The translations under genes were made by a program, and so were the position numbers. Shown here in pieces: positions 24,080 through 35,067 of a DNA stretch of 64,000 nt (its first letter is position 1; the number at the start of each line of letters is the position of its first letter). This stretch comes from Liolophura sinensis. Its lineage: Eukaryota > Mollusca > Polyplacophora > Chitonida > Chitonidae. The stretch spans positions 6,561,504 to 6,625,503 of the forward strand of contig NC_088298.1 in NCBI RefSeq assembly GCF_032854445.1, written 5' to 3'. The notes under the pieces are model-generated. The model was given only the letters and a program-made list of their open reading frames with translations. It had not been told where the DNA came from and made no database searches.

Positions 24080-24289
24080 AGATATCCCGATTCTTGCTGT
24101 TTGTGGCAAAGGACAACATTCGTGGAATTCCGTCGTCTCCAAACGTGAAGGAAGGAGATGCCATGGTGCCCGTCGTGGGAACAAATGTTGATTTCGTGGC
24201 TGCGGATTACCACGCCGAAGAAGAAATGATTTACTTCTCAGATGTGCGCTCTAAAACCATTTATCGCACGAAAATTGATGGCAGCACAG
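24080..24289 (+). CDS. LRP2: Exon 11: start of propeller 2
   Basis: This exon is phase 1 on both sides, with acceptor aaatttcag and donor gtacgt. It encodes RFLLFVAKDNIRGIP, AMVPVVG and IYFSDVRSKTIYR, which are blade 1 and the start of blade 2. The R-F-L-L opening and the R-G-I-P turn are typical of LRP propellers. Confidence 0.94.
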
Positions 24290-24769
24290 GTACGTATGTT
24301 TTAATAAAGGGTTTTAGTATTTCGTGTGCTGTGAGCCTTTCAGTGTTGATCACAGCAGAGTATTTGGAGTAATTCTAGAACAGTGAGGTCTAATAAATTT
24401 CAGTTGATATATCAGCAGTTGTTTTTGTACCTGAGTTTTTAGTATGAACTTTTTCATCCATGAACGTAGAAAAAGCCCAAATGTATCATGTGACCTGTCA
24501 AGAATGTTAGGTAACTATTTTTGATCACATTTACGATAAGAATTGGGTCTGAAAATACCTTCATAGAAAGTAATTTAGAGTGCACGAATGATAGGGAAAA
24601 TTGAACAGCTGAATGTTTGTGGACAGCAGGAGTTTTTAAATGAAAGTTACCATTTGTGCCTCTGGCATGCCTGGAATAGGGTGAGACAGTTGATAGATAA
24701 ATGGTAAAAATGTCAGTAGAGGCCTTTGTAAGCATTTTCCACAAGCCACAGGATACATTGGGACTGTTT

Positions 24770-24849
24770 TTAATGTAATGCTGTTTGTCGTTGTGTAAGT
24801 GAAAGATTTTTGAGTACGGAGGAGAACGCTAATCAAATAAATAAAGAGT
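24770..24849 (+). mobile_element. SINE A tail split by SINE B
   Basis: Aatgctgtttgtcgttgtgt and ttgagtacggaggagaacgc lead into aatcaaataaataaaga, where the next element is inserted; the tail resumes at 25216. Confidence 0.75.
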
Positions 24850-25215
24850 GAGTGAGTGAGTGCGTGCTTGGGGTTTAACGTCGTACTTAACAATTTTTCA
24901 GTCATATGACGACGAAGGAATCTTTAGGGTGCATGTATGTGTAACATGCCTCCTTGTAGCAGGACAGATTTAGACCGCTCTTTTATTTAGTACTGCTTCA
25001 CTGAGACGACTTACCGAAGGCAAGTAAGCCGCCCCGCCCGACCCATTATACTGATACGGGTCAACCAGTCGTTGCACTATCCCCTTCATGCTGAACGCCA
25101 AGCGAGGAAGTTACAACTTCCTCTTTTAAAGTCTTAGGTGTGACTCAATCAAGGATTGATCCTTGATCTACCGGTCCCGAAGCGGACGCTCTACCAACTG
25201 TGCTATCCGGGCCGG
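24848..25215 (-). mobile_element. SINE B nested in the tail of a SINE A
   Basis: It is nearly identical to 21676-22038 in the same orientation. Both sides carry aataaataaaga, consistent with a target-site duplication in the A-rich tail of the older SINE A, though the low complexity of that tail weakens the case. Confidence 0.82.
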
Positions 25216-25324
25216 TAATAAATAAAGAAATAAATTAGACAGTGGAATTGGCTTCACAAGTATAGACAACCACCTATTATCACAAAAGCTACACAAATAA
25301 TCAGTAATGAGAGTGATGGTTAGT

Positions 25325-25555
25325 GTGCCAACATCGGCCAATGACAGAGGAGCATCTCACAAATGCTGGGAGTTCAAGTCTAGCTCTTGCTGGCTTCCTG
25401 TCCAGCCATTCGTGGAAAGGTGTGGCAGCAACCTGTGGATAGTCATGGGTTTCCCTAGCCGGGTTTTCTTCCCACCATAATGCTGACCGCCATCCTATAA
25501 GTGAGCACTGCTTAAAACACAAATCAAAATGAATAAAATGAAATACCAAGGTGCT
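25325..25555 (+). mobile_element. SINE A, diverged, nearly full length
   Basis: Gggagttcaagtctagctct (B-box region), gcagcaacctgtggatagtc and cccaccataatgctgaccgc are in the standard order, ending at 80 bp upstream of exon 12. Confidence 0.78.
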
Positions 25556-25635
25556 GTTGAGAGAGAAAAACAACTACAGACTGGTGCTCCTGTGAGTTGT
25601 TTTCACTAACCTTATATGCAATCTTTTTACTGCAG

Positions 25636-25837
25636 ATGAAGAAATGGTTGTTCCAAATGCTGCATCTGTTGAGGGAATTGCTGTGGATTGGATTTCCAAC
25701 ATTATGTATTACACACAGAATCTTCAGCAGGGTCAGCTGACTGCACTCAGCCTGACCAGTTCTAACTTCACAGACAAAAGAGTTCTCATCTCAGGGTTAG
25801 GTAACCCAAGATCAGTCGTAGTGTATCCAGCCAAAGG
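25636..25837 (+). CDS. LRP2: Exon 12: propeller 2, second blade
   Basis: This exon is phase 1 in (tactgcag) and phase 2 out (gtaaga). It reads VEGIAVDWISNIMYYTQ, then NPRSVVVYPAKG. The blade motif is MYYT-Q, with the aspartate of YWTD replaced. Confidence 0.93.
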
Positions 25838-25994
25838 GTAAGAAACGTGAATATATCCTCTCTGTACACTGTTGCTCCGTATTCTATTTATTTTTCTGCT
25901 ACATATTTTTTTTCAGTTGTGACAGTTAAGATTTGTAAGTCATTCTGAATGTTAATCAGTTGATCAGTCGGTCACATTTTTGATTTATTTCATT

Positions 25995-26215
25995 TTTGAT
26001 TCATGTTTTATGCCATACTCAGTAATATTTCACTTCTACAAGTATGGCCATGCCTTATGGTGAGGGGAGACTGACCAGAAACTGGGGAAACCCATGACCA
26101 TTTGCTGGTTGCTGGAGAGGAAGCCAGCATGAGCTGGACTTGAACTCACAGTGATAGCATAGATGAGGCCTCCTGAGTCATCAGGTCATAGTGTCACGCA
26201 AACCACCACATTTTT
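25995..26215 (-). mobile_element. SINE A, antisense, diverged
   Basis: Gttttatgccatactcagta, aacccatgaccatttgctgg and gagctggacttgaactcaca run in reversed SINE A order. Confidence 0.75.
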
Positions 26216-26689
26216 GACATTGTATGCTTCAACTTCTAACATTAGAATAGTGAGTCACCTGAGCAGAAGGACAACCTTGTTCCTGTGCTGAGTGTTGCAG
26301 TCACTGTAAATGTTCAACCTTGTAGATTTCTAAGGCTCATTTTTTCGCTTGAATTCAAGCGTCATAAGGTTGTGCAAATCATTTCCCTACTCCACATATT
26401 CCTCTGTTTAAACATGTTGGTTGCAGCAGTGGTTGAAAAAGATTGAAGAATTAGGGTATTGTGAAATTGGGATTTTTAATTTTATTTTAATTGATATTTT
26501 GTGCCATACTTGCAATATATGCTATATAATTTTCTTTATACCCAACGACTGTCAGATTTATAGGTGAGACAAACTTCCGCAACTCTTCCTTAAACCTTTA
26601 AAAACCCTAATATAAAACAGCGGAGCCGATGGGAGCTCTTGTAGATTGTAAAAACTGAAGGTCAGGCCTTCATGACTGACGAGATGGTT

Positions 26690-26860
26690 AGTGTGCTTAA
26701 ACTCCCGCCGTAAAGGTCAGGTAAAGGTCACTCAGCAACGCGCAAATGGTCGTGGGTTGCTCTCTCACCCCCTGTCGGATAAGTGAAATATTCTTGAGTA
26801 TGGCATAAAACACCAATCAAATAAAGAAGTAAATAAAGCAAATAAATGAAGCAAATAAAG
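26690..26860 (+). mobile_element. SINE A fragment with expanded A-rich tail
   Basis: The fragment keeps ggtcgtgggttgctctctca and gtgaaatattcttgagtatg, then a long aaataaag tail, immediately followed by another SINE A. Confidence 0.75.
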
Positions 26861-26869
26861 AAGTAACTG

Positions 26870-27137
26870 AGCCTCCGTGGCTCAGTCGGTTAGCGCACTA
26901 GCGCAGCGTAATGACCCAGGAGCCTCTCACCAATGCGGTTGCTGTGAGTTCCAGTCCAGTTCATGCTGGCTTCCTCTCCGGCTGTAAGTGGGTAGGTCTG
27001 CCAGCAACCTGCGGATGGTCGTGGGTTTCCCCCGGGCTGTGCCCAGTTTCCACCCACCATAATGCTGGCCGCCGTCGTATAAGTGAAATATTCTTGAGTG
27101 CGGAGTAAAACACCAATCAAATAAATAAATAAATAAA
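26870..27137 (+). mobile_element. SINE A, full length
   Basis: The tRNA-like head has an A box (tggctcagtcggttagcgc) and a B-box-like gagttccagtcc. The body has ggtcgtgggtttcccccggg and ccaccataatgctggccgcc; the tail is caaataaataaataaataaa. Confidence 0.9.
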
Positions 27138-27387
27138 CAACACGTAGCCTCAATTGTCTGCATGAACACATACCCACAGTATGTGGGTTTTCCATGCAAA
27201 AACTCATTAGACTACTGGGCCAGGGAGTGCCCACCCTTCGTTATTCTGTACAAATACAGCATTGATTCAAACCCTAGACAACAGGCTGAAACTGATTTTC
27301 AGATTTAGTCGAAGGTCAACTCATGGTAACTGGAATATTAAGTTGCTTTAACAACGGTTTTGAAAAGTTTTCTGATTGGGTTGACAG

Positions 27388-27600
27388 ACGTAAATGACGT
27401 AAAAAATTTTTCGCCAAAAGAGTGCATATTTACACTTAAGTAAATGTCATGAAAAATTTCATTTGTTGCTAAAACTAACATTATTCCAGTAGGATATCAT
27501 CTTACTTGCCAAGACAAAGCTGTGTAAGATCAGTGGAACTCACGGAATTGGACAGAATGCACAAGTTAGGGGGGGACTTTTACGTCATCTACTTCATTAG
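27388..27600. mobile_element. MITE family C, old diverged copy
   Basis: It has the same block order as 27654-27875 (taaatgacgtaaaaaatttt, aaatgtcatgaaaaatttca, cagtaggatatcat) with many changes, and a distorted right end. Confidence 0.5.
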
Positions 27601-27653
27601 TAATATTTATTTGTAGGTTGTATTTTGCCTAAACAGTAGTGTTACTGTGGAAT

Positions 27654-27875
27654 TACCCTAAATGACCTAAAATTTCGTCCACAAAAGTGCATTTTTAGAG
27701 CCAAATAAATGTCACAAGATATTATGTTTGGGTGATGAGACTTATAATTTTGCAGTAGAATATCATCCCATATTACAAACAAACCTTCAAACACCTTTCT
27801 AAAATCAATAGAACTCTCAGGATCGGAAAAAATGGGCAAGATAGTCATGGACGAAATTTCTAGTCATTTAGGGTA
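27654..27875 (+). mobile_element. MITE family C, copy 2, with 28-bp terminal inverted repeats
   Basis: The 222-bp element starts taccctaaatgacctaaaat and ends tctagtcatttagggta; the ends pair over about 28 bp with few mismatches. It has no coding capacity, so it must depend on a transposase elsewhere. Confidence 0.82.
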
Positions 27876-27950
27876 CGAGTACATGTACAGGCTGTTGACT
27901 TGGTCTTGTATTTTGTTATTTTTCTGTATTTTTGACATGTTTCATTTCAG

Positions 27951-28127
27951 GTACTTATTCTTTGCTGATTGGCTGAGAGACTCCCAGCACTCTGCATACA
28001 TTGCCCGAGCGCATGGCAATGGACAGAATGTAACGCACATTCGTGCTCATGAACTGGGCTGGCCAAACGGCTTGTCACTGGATTTTGAGGCTGATCGTTT
28101 ATACTGGATCGATGCATTCTTCGACAG
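27951..28127 (+). CDS. LRP2: Exon 13: propeller 2, third and fourth blades
   Basis: This exon is phase 2 on both sides, with acceptor tttcatttcag and donor gtaaaa. It encodes YLFFADW, IARAHGNGQ, GWPNGLSLDFEADRLYWIDAFFD. W-P-N-G-L-S-L-D is a hallmark of LRP propeller blades. A MITE ends about 75 bp upstream. Confidence 0.95.
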
Positions 28128-28800
28128 GTAAAAAAACAAATGGTGGCCTGGAATCGGTAGAGAAATGATCATTTTGCCCTGCTAATATTCATGAGATGGT
28201 GGTTCAATCCCAACTTGCTTCATGTATATCAACGTTGTTTGCTCAGCATATAAAAAGAATAGACTTAGCGATACCTGTTTCATGTTTATAACATTTAACT
28301 AAGGAGCTACCCTAATTCCTCTCATTTTTGGGACGCCAAAAAAAACATATATTTAAGGGAAGTAACAAATGATATCCATAAACATAATCATATTTATCAG
28401 TTTTCTGAAATACATGTATAGGAAGACATCTTTTGAAACGTTTCTTCTTAATTGATATGCTTCAGCTATGAAACAAAAAATATTTCAATTTCACCATTTT
28501 GCTAAAACAAGTGGTTTATATAGAAATGTTAAAAGATAATAAATAATATAACTCAAGTTATTCTAATAGGAAAATTAGTGAAAACAGAACTGAACGGCTA
28601 TAGACACGTTTTTCAGACTTGCTTGGTAAATCTATAAATCAACTTTTAATCAGGATTTCTTCCAAGAACATGTGATGTGCAATATTAGAGTAACAGGAAT
28701 CGTGATGTTGCATCATTCATACCCCACACGATTATGGTTAGAAGGCAAACAAGGGTTCGTAGGGTGAAGTAAATGTATCCTTGAGTTATAGAAATACTTT
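28128..28800. other. Intron 13 left part, nothing recognised
   Basis: This is AT-rich sequence with no module motifs, up to the 52-bp array. Confidence 0.5.
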
Positions 28801-29475
28801 GTGCCTGATTGGATAAAACTGATAACAAGGCAACACTTTCATTTATCTCAGTGTACCCGATTGGATAAAACTGATAACAAGGCAACACTTTCATTTATCT
28901 CAGTGTACCCGATTGGATAAAACTGATAACAAGGCAACACTTTCATTTATCTCAGTGTACCCGATTGGATAAAAGTGATAACAAGGCAACACTTTCATTT
29001 ATCTCAGTGTACCCGATTGGATAAAACTGATAACAAGGCAACACTTTCATTTGTCTCAGCGTACCTGATTGGATAAAACTGATAACAAGGCAACACTTTC
29101 ATGTATCTCAGTGTACCTGATTGGATAAAACTGATAACAAGGCAACACTTTCATTTGTCTCAGTGTACCTGATTGGATAAAACTGATAACAAGGCAACAC
29201 TTTCATTTGTCTCAGTGTACCTGATTGGATAAAACTGATAACAAGGCAACACTTTCATTTGTCTCAGTGTACCTGATTGGATAAAACTGATAACAAGGCA
29301 ACACTTTCATTTGTCTCAGTGTACCTGATTGGATAAAACTGATAACAAGGCAACACTTTCATTTGTCTCAGTGTACCTGATTGGAAAAAACTGATAACAA
29401 GGCAACACTTTCATTTATCTCAGTGTACCTGATTGGATAAAACTGATAACAAGGCAACACTTTCATTTGTCTCAA
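28801..29475. repeat. Minisatellite, 52 bp x 13
   Basis: The unit is gtacctgattggataaaact, gataacaaggcaacactttc, atttatctcagt. Copies are very alike (mostly single changes), suggesting recent growth or homogenisation. Confidence 0.95.
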
Positions 29476-29690
29476 TGTGCATGATTTTGCTTACTTTGAA
29501 CAGCCATTGTGCAAACATCACAAAAATAAAAAGTTATGCTGTTCAAACTTTCTGTAGGATGCTTTATCAGTGTATATATGGAAATGCTCAAGTGTTTTCT
29601 TCTCTTGTAATATACACGGCTTAATGAAGAAATAGTGAAGAAATAAATAAATGAATGAAAATCCTGATTTTATCACTTATGTGTTTGTAG

Positions 29691-29779
29691 AATCCAGTCT
29701 TCAGATTTGGATGGGGGCAATGAGCAGACGATGTCAGGGGTGATGCTGGCACACCCGTTTGGTATCACCCTTGATACAG
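29691..29779 (+). CDS. LRP2: Exon 14: propeller 2, short blade exon
   Basis: At 89 bp this is the shortest exon found. It is phase 2 in (gtgtttgtag) and phase 1 out at a weaker gtttgt donor. It completes the strand IQSSDLDG and continues to HPFGITLD, the expected lead into the next blade. It was accepted because the phases join exons 13 and 15 exactly. Confidence 0.88.
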
Positions 29780-30160
29780 GTTTGTGGTACTCTGGTCGTT
29801 TTCTGGAATCAAAAGTCTGATAACTAAAAGTGTGTAGCTGTCATTTTTCTGAGGTGAATAAGGATTGAAAACTGTAGGATAATTAGGCATGATGTAACAT
29901 GGTTTACAGGTGTTGAGACAAAGGCTTCATAGAGTTGAGTGATACATTATGGGAAATTGGTTTCGAATGTTTGGAATTCTTCATTATCAAAGAAATTAGA
30001 ACATTAAAGTACTGTTACTGGTATATATACTATCTGCCATGTCTTTAATATTCAGTTTTGATATGGTTTTTTTGGGTTAATTAAATTTTTTCTGTTTGAT
30101 GTTAAACATTTAATGTGCTTTTTGGTAGTGTGTGTATTTTAAAGCTTTATCTTGACCTAG

Positions 30161-30415
30161 GGCCGCCATGGCTCATTTGGTTAGCGCTCTAGCGCAGCGT
30201 AATGACCCAGGAGTCTCACACCAATGTGGTCACTGTGAGTTCAAGTCCAGCTCATGCTGGTTGCCTGGGATGGTCTGACAGCAACCTGCGGATGGTCATG
30301 GGCTTCCCCCGGGCTCTGCCCGGTTTCCACCCACCATAATGCTGGCCGCCGTCATATAAGTGAAATATTCTTGAGTATGGCGTAAAACACCAATGAAATA
30401 AATAAATAAAATAAA
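30161..30415 (+). mobile_element. SINE A, full length
   Basis: The head is atggctcatttggttagcgc and the B-box-like part gagttcaagtcc; the body and aaataaataaaataaat tail follow in standard order. Confidence 0.9.
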
Positions 30416-30676
30416 TATGTCCCGAACCGTTACCCTGACAATAGAGCATTCTTACAGCGAGAAATTCTGCTGTACAGGTAAATTTTTTCTTGGCATTTGG
30501 ATTTCATTCAGAAAACTGTCTGAATATGCTTATTGCTGTTTTCGGACAAGATGGTATCTTTATACATGTACATAGGGGCGAATAATTGCATAGGAATTAT
30601 GACTCAAGTACTGACAATGTAGATGTCAATCAACATAGGTGTTTTTTTTATATTGGTTGTGTTTACTTCATTGAAG

Positions 30677-30820
30677 ATTTTATGTACGTGACGGACTGGC
30701 GAATGATGGCTCTGTTAAGGATCTCCAAACAACCACCTCACATCTCGATCAGCATCCGTAGTGGACTTTTCCGGCTTACTGATGTGAAGATCTATGATCC
30801 TGCCAGACAGACTAAACCAG
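30677..30820 (+). CDS. LRP2: Exon 15: propeller 2, closing blade
   Basis: This exon is phase 1 on both sides, with acceptor tcattgaag and donor gtacgc. It gives FMYVTDWRMMALLRIS, a YWTD variant (YVTD), and ends with TDVKIYDPARQ, the exit strand before an EGF module. Confidence 0.91.
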
Positions 30821-31665
30821 GTACGCTGATTAAAAAGATCATTCCGGAGATTTAACTTATCTGGTTGGCGAAAAATAGATCAGCACAAATCCTGTAGAAT
30901 CTAATTTCTCTGGTGTGCTAGCTTATCAGACAACGCTTCAGTAAATATATGGCAGCCTTCACGTGAAACACCCAGTACCATGTTCTTGATTCGTTTACAA
31001 GCTGAGTCTGTCTATTTATTGATGGCAGCACACTTCTGCAGTGCCCAAATATTATAAATACAGTTTAAATACTCTGGTTACCCTAAATCCTTGACCTTTT
31101 CGTTTGTGAAAGATTAACAGAGATATTTATGCACCTGTTTAATTTGCCTTCAGAGACTAAACTACAGGGTGTACCAGAAGCCGAGCACCATCCAAATTGA
31201 GGTTAAATGCTTAAGCTACAGAGCGATGTGTTGCCCCATCTCTTCCAAACATAAAAACCAATTCAGCTCTTTCTTGTACTGTTAGTTTATTGGCCATAAT
31301 TATCTCTGAAAGAGAGAAAAAAATGTAAAATCTGTATTAAATATGAAACTCAGAAAAAAAAAGAAAATTAGGATGGTGCACGACTTCTGGGACACCCTGT
31401 ATATTGGTTGGATTGACAAAGTTGAGAACTTCACAAAAATTATAATTTTATCAGTCTACGCAGAGTAATGGTCTCAGAATACACTTGAATGAACATCTTG
31501 CAAACATGCGAAAAGGTTGAAGAATTACAATAGGTCAAACAAGTTGCAAGAGGAAACTCAGAATTGAGAAAGAGTTCATAGATTCCTCACTCTCGTTTGT
31601 TTGTGACATTATGTGGTTTATAACTCATGTATGGGGGTCGCTCATTGAAAACCTTTTGTCTTTCA
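30821..31665. other. Intron 15 left part with a family E copy
   Basis: About 31410-31535 is a reversed family E copy (attataattttatcagtcta ... gaaaaggttgaagaattaca). The phrase agggtgtaccagaagccgag, mirrored near 31370-31400 by cacgacttctgggacaccct, suggests a small inverted-repeat element at 31165-31400. Nothing else was seen. Confidence 0.5.
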
Positions 31666-31667
31666 AT

Positions 31668-31975
31668 GCTTTGGGTTTAACGTCGTACTTAACAATTTTT
31701 GAGTCATATGAAGATGTGTAGTAATTATGTGTGTGTATATATACTGTGGCAGGGCACGTCCAAGCCCCCAAAGAGCTGCTGCCACTGTACTAACTGCTGC
31801 CACATTATACTAACACTTGGTTGGCCAACCAGTCATGTTTCCTAGCTTTGACCCCCTCAGTGCTGAGTGCCAAGGTAGGAACTACTATTTTAAAGTCTTT
31901 GGTATAACCCGACTCAGGTTTGATCCCGAGTCTTGACTTTAAGGCAGACGTTCTAACCACCCATGCAGTCTCCAC
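31668..31975 (-). mobile_element. V-type SINE, diverged relative of SINE B
   Basis: It shares the tail gtttaacgtcgtacttaaca and the layout of SINE B, but the middle (gtggcagggcacgtccaagc) and head (gtttgatcccgagtcttgac) differ, so it is a separate subfamily. Confidence 0.7.
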
Positions 31976-32113
31976 CAAAATATGCTGTGTATAGGTTTCT
32001 TCCACCCATTTAAACTGATTTCCATAAGTGGGAAAATTCATCAGTATGATGTCAGAGAACAGTGAAATAAATATATAAGTCACAGATTAATGACATTTTT
32101 GCTTAATTTATAG

Positions 32114-32407
32114 GTTATCACCCATGTTTGAGGAGGAACGGCGACTGTTCTCACTTTTGTTTTCCTGTGCCTGGTGACCCCACATCGCTGTATGCGAAGA
32201 CGGTTCAGAGACACTGCGGCTGTCCTTATGGCATGAAACTAGGGACAGATCTGCGGACGTGTGAGGAAGACCCAGAGGAAACGCCCCTACCAGAGTGCCT
32301 TGGGTCGCAGTTTGAGTGCGCAAACAGGCGCTGTGTCCCGCAGCAGTTCAGATGTGACCAAGACGACGATTGCGGAGATAATTCAGATGAGCAGGACTGC
32401 CCAGAAG
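32114..32407 (+). CDS. LRP2: Exon 16: EGF-like module fused to first LDLa of cluster II
   Basis: This is the largest exon in the window (294 bp), phase 1 on both sides (acceptor ttataggt, donor gtatat). It carries an EGF module (HPC ... [11 protein letters not shown] ... [10 protein letters not shown] ... RTC) and, after a short acidic-proline linker, an LDLa repeat ending [10 protein letters not shown]. Elsewhere in the gene EGF and LDLa modules have separate exons. Confidence 0.94.
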
Positions 32408-32465
32408 GTATATGTCAAGCTGATATGGTGGTGTTTTCGAATGAATAGAATATTTTGTACTCTCA

Positions 32466-32703
32466 GCAGCATGGACAAAATCTGTGTACATGAAAATCCA
32501 TTATTGCACATTATGTAATAATAAAAACAATAACCAAATTGTGAAAAAAAACTTAAGCATGCACAAGTTCAGATGATAAGCAAAATGTATGCTAGGATTT
32601 GTCAAAATCCATAGTTTGAGAGGAGATGCACGGACAAAATCGTGTCTACAGACAGACAGACAGACAAGGTGATTCCAGTACACTGGGTATAAATATATCT
32701 AAC
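32466..32703 (+). mobile_element. Interspersed element D, copy 1
   Basis: This block of about 238 bp (agcatggacaaaatctgtgt ... cactgggtataaatatatct) recurs in the opposite orientation at 43579-43816 with over 90% identity by eye. It has a short cagacagacagaca run and no long frame. Confidence 0.85.
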
Positions 32704-32899
32704 AAATTATTCAAATATATTGTTTTATGAATATTTAGGTATTTATAAAATTTGCTCTGGGTTAAAATGGTATTGTTCCGTAAAACGAATGATTTTTGCC
32801 AAACAATGAAACTCGGGTGCAAATGACGGCCTCGAATGGGAGAATGAAGGCAAAATTATATATAAATTATGTACATGACATTTATGAAAAGTTATTCAT

Positions 32900-32995
32900 T
32901 TGATTGGTGTTTTACGCCATACTCAAGAACATTTCACTTCTACAACGGCAGCCAGCATTATGGTGGGAGGAAACAAGACAGATCTGGGGCATTTA
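32900..32995 (-). mobile_element. SINE A tail fragment, antisense
   Basis: Tgattggtgttttacgccat, then aacggcagccagcattatgg, is the reversed 3' end of SINE A, followed at 33060 by a family F fragment. Confidence 0.75.
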
Positions 32996-33059
32996 TGAAA
33001 GCAGACAGTGAGCAGTTGTCCAGTGGCTGTTGGCGCATGCCTTTCAATAGGTGGGACAC

Positions 33060-33150
33060 ACAAGGTGTGGGTTCAAACCCAGCCTTGGACCTGGAATTTG
33101 TGGATTCTTCCACTCTCACTGCTTGTGGGGCCTTGGTGACAATACGCAAT
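33060..33150 (+). mobile_element. Family F fragment
   Basis: Gtgggttcaaacccagcctt, ggacctggaatttgtggatt and ggggccttggtgacaatacg match one unit of the 82-bp minisatellite at 17830-18880. Confidence 0.65.
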
Positions 33151-33349
33151 GAAATAAGTAAATCACTCTGTGGAGCATCTCTTGGAGAAAGTCTTGATGA
33201 TTGAGAGAAAGTCTTTTAAGCCAATTTTTGCATAAAATTTGAAAGAAGTTGTGAATTTGTGTGAAAGTTAGGCTGATATCTGCTTGATCACCATATTTTT
33301 TCACCATAAGCGCTTGCTTTACATTAATAATGTCATGATGTCATAACAG

Positions 33350-33490
33350 TTAACCTTTGCCCTCAAATCAGACTGGTTGAGTAGATTGATATTCCACAGT
33401 GAACCTTTGACCCCAAATCTAATTGGTTGAGTAGATTTGATATTTAACAGTTAACCCTTGACCCCAAATCCAATTGGCTGAGTATATTCA
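33350..33490. repeat. Tandem repeat, about 57 bp x 2.5
   Basis: The unit includes aacctttgaccccaaatcta and attggttgagtaga. Copies are imperfect. Confidence 0.8.
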
Positions 33491-33587
33491 TGGTTCCATC
33501 CCAGTTTGTACAAGGTGGTAACATTTTAATCATGCTTGCAAAGTGTCAAAGAATAAGGACGTTTTTTCCTTTCATTTCTTTCTTTAG

Positions 33588-33701
33588 CACCCACTTGTCA
33601 GAGCAGCCAATTCACCTGTGCAAATGGTAACTGTATTTACACCAGATGGCGCTGTGATGGGGATAATGACTGCGGGGACTTTTCTGATGAAAGAAATTGC
33701 C
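33588..33701 (+). CDS. LRP2: Exon 17: LDLa repeat 2 of cluster II
   Basis: This compact canonical LDLa (38 codons, six cysteines) has phase 1 borders. It reads [23 protein letters not shown] and GDFSDERNC. The acceptor is ttctttctttag and the donor gtaaga. Confidence 0.95.
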
Positions 33702-33948
33702 GTAAGAGTCTTTATTTACTCCCCAAAACTCTTGTAGAGGAAGTGGAATTTATTTTGAATCATTCATAGTATTCACGTAGGAAAAAGCCCTTTTTTGTCA
33801 GATTTTTAAAAAAATTTCTTTGAACCTGATCTGTGGAAACGGACGAATATATGTTTGGTCTGTTACATTTATACATTGATTGTTTCTAATAAATAACACG
33901 TGACTTGTAACCTGTAAATCAGTGGATGAATCTCTTGGTTATTTGCAG

Positions 33949-34068
33949 CCAATGTGACGTGTGGTGGGACGGAATTCCGCTGTTCTAACGGCATCTGCAT
34001 CTCACAGGGCTTTGTCTGTGACACGGAAAATGACTGCGAAGATGCCTCCGATGAGGGCGATCAGTGCG
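33949..34068 (+). CDS. LRP2: Exon 18: LDLa repeat 3 of cluster II
   Basis: This canonical LDLa has phase 1 borders and six cysteines: [29 protein letters not shown]. The acceptor is ttatttgcag and the donor gtaagg. The intron before it is only 247 bp, among the shortest in the window. Confidence 0.95.
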
Positions 34069-34827
34069 GTAAGGAAGGGAGATCATCCACCACGTGAAAA
34101 TAGGGGTGCTTTAATTCTATGCGATAAACGGGACTATGAGGATCACGTGCCAAAAAAGAATAGATGTGTTTGTAAATTCTAAATGATCAGGCAGTCAGTG
34201 TGATGGAAAAGGAAGGGCATCTAACAAAAACAAACAGACTTGTTAACTCAGTAAAGTGAGTTATTTGGGCAGTGACTTTGGTAAGGAGGTCAGATCACGC
34301 ATAGATTAGTAGAAGTTATTTGTTTGCAGTATTACCCACAGAAAACCACCGCATAACCAAGAGTGTCATTGTTTTTGAAAGACACTCACTAGACCAGATC
34401 CATCAATAAAGTACCCGTCATACAAGTTTAAACAGCATACTGTTTTATGTTTGTGATGTTACATAGCCAAGATATTATAGTTTTGTGCAAGTTGGTAAGG
34501 GTGAGAAAATCAAAAGTGCTGCCGCGTCATCAATTTTAACCATTCATGCCCGAGTTACATGTATTTCTATAACCTGAGAATGCAGCTGACTCCAGTGAGT
34601 TCACCCAGACCCTGTCTCGCCCTTTAGCCATATTTGCGTGGGGGTACAGGTGATGTGATATTGTGTTTTTGCCTCCCAAGGCCTTGTAAGAATTCCAGAG
34701 TAAAGTTGAGTCATAGCTGGGTTACTATGCGAGGACATATGAAAAAAAAAAGGCCTGTGGCTGTTTAGACCTGTATCGGCCCGTTTTCTAAAATAATTAA
34801 GGTCAAATTAATTGAATCTTTCTACAG
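34069..34827. other. Intron 18, nothing recognised
   Basis: There are no repeats of note and no module motifs. Confidence 0.5.
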
Positions 34828-35067
34828 CCGATCATGTTTGTGTGGATGGATTCATGCGCTGTGGAGATGGGCGATGCGTACCGGAACTACTTCGCTGTAA
34901 TGGCTTTGAGGAGTGTTATGATGGCAGTGATGAGGCTGGCTGTCCACCAGTCAACTGCACAGGCCGTCGACAGTTCGGATGTCACAATGGCAGACAGTGT
35001 ATTCGCTCCACCTGGCACTGTGATGGTTTCCCCGACTGTGCAGATGGCACGGATGAAACGGACTGTC
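34828..35067 (+). CDS. LRP2: Exon 19: LDLa repeats 4 and 5 of cluster II in one exon
   Basis: This exon has phase 1 borders (tttctacag, gtaagt) and encodes two complete LDLa modules back to back. The first is VCVDGFMRC ... [10 protein letters not shown]; the second is [10 protein letters not shown] ... [10 protein letters not shown]. The first has N in place of D after cysteine 4 (RCNGFEEC). Two repeats in one exon suggests that an intron was lost here, or never gained. Confidence 0.95.

Noticed and set aside
26870-26960. Functional tRNA gene
   Set aside because: A and B boxes are present, but no cloverleaf with anticodon arm can be folded and the sequence continues into a SINE body.
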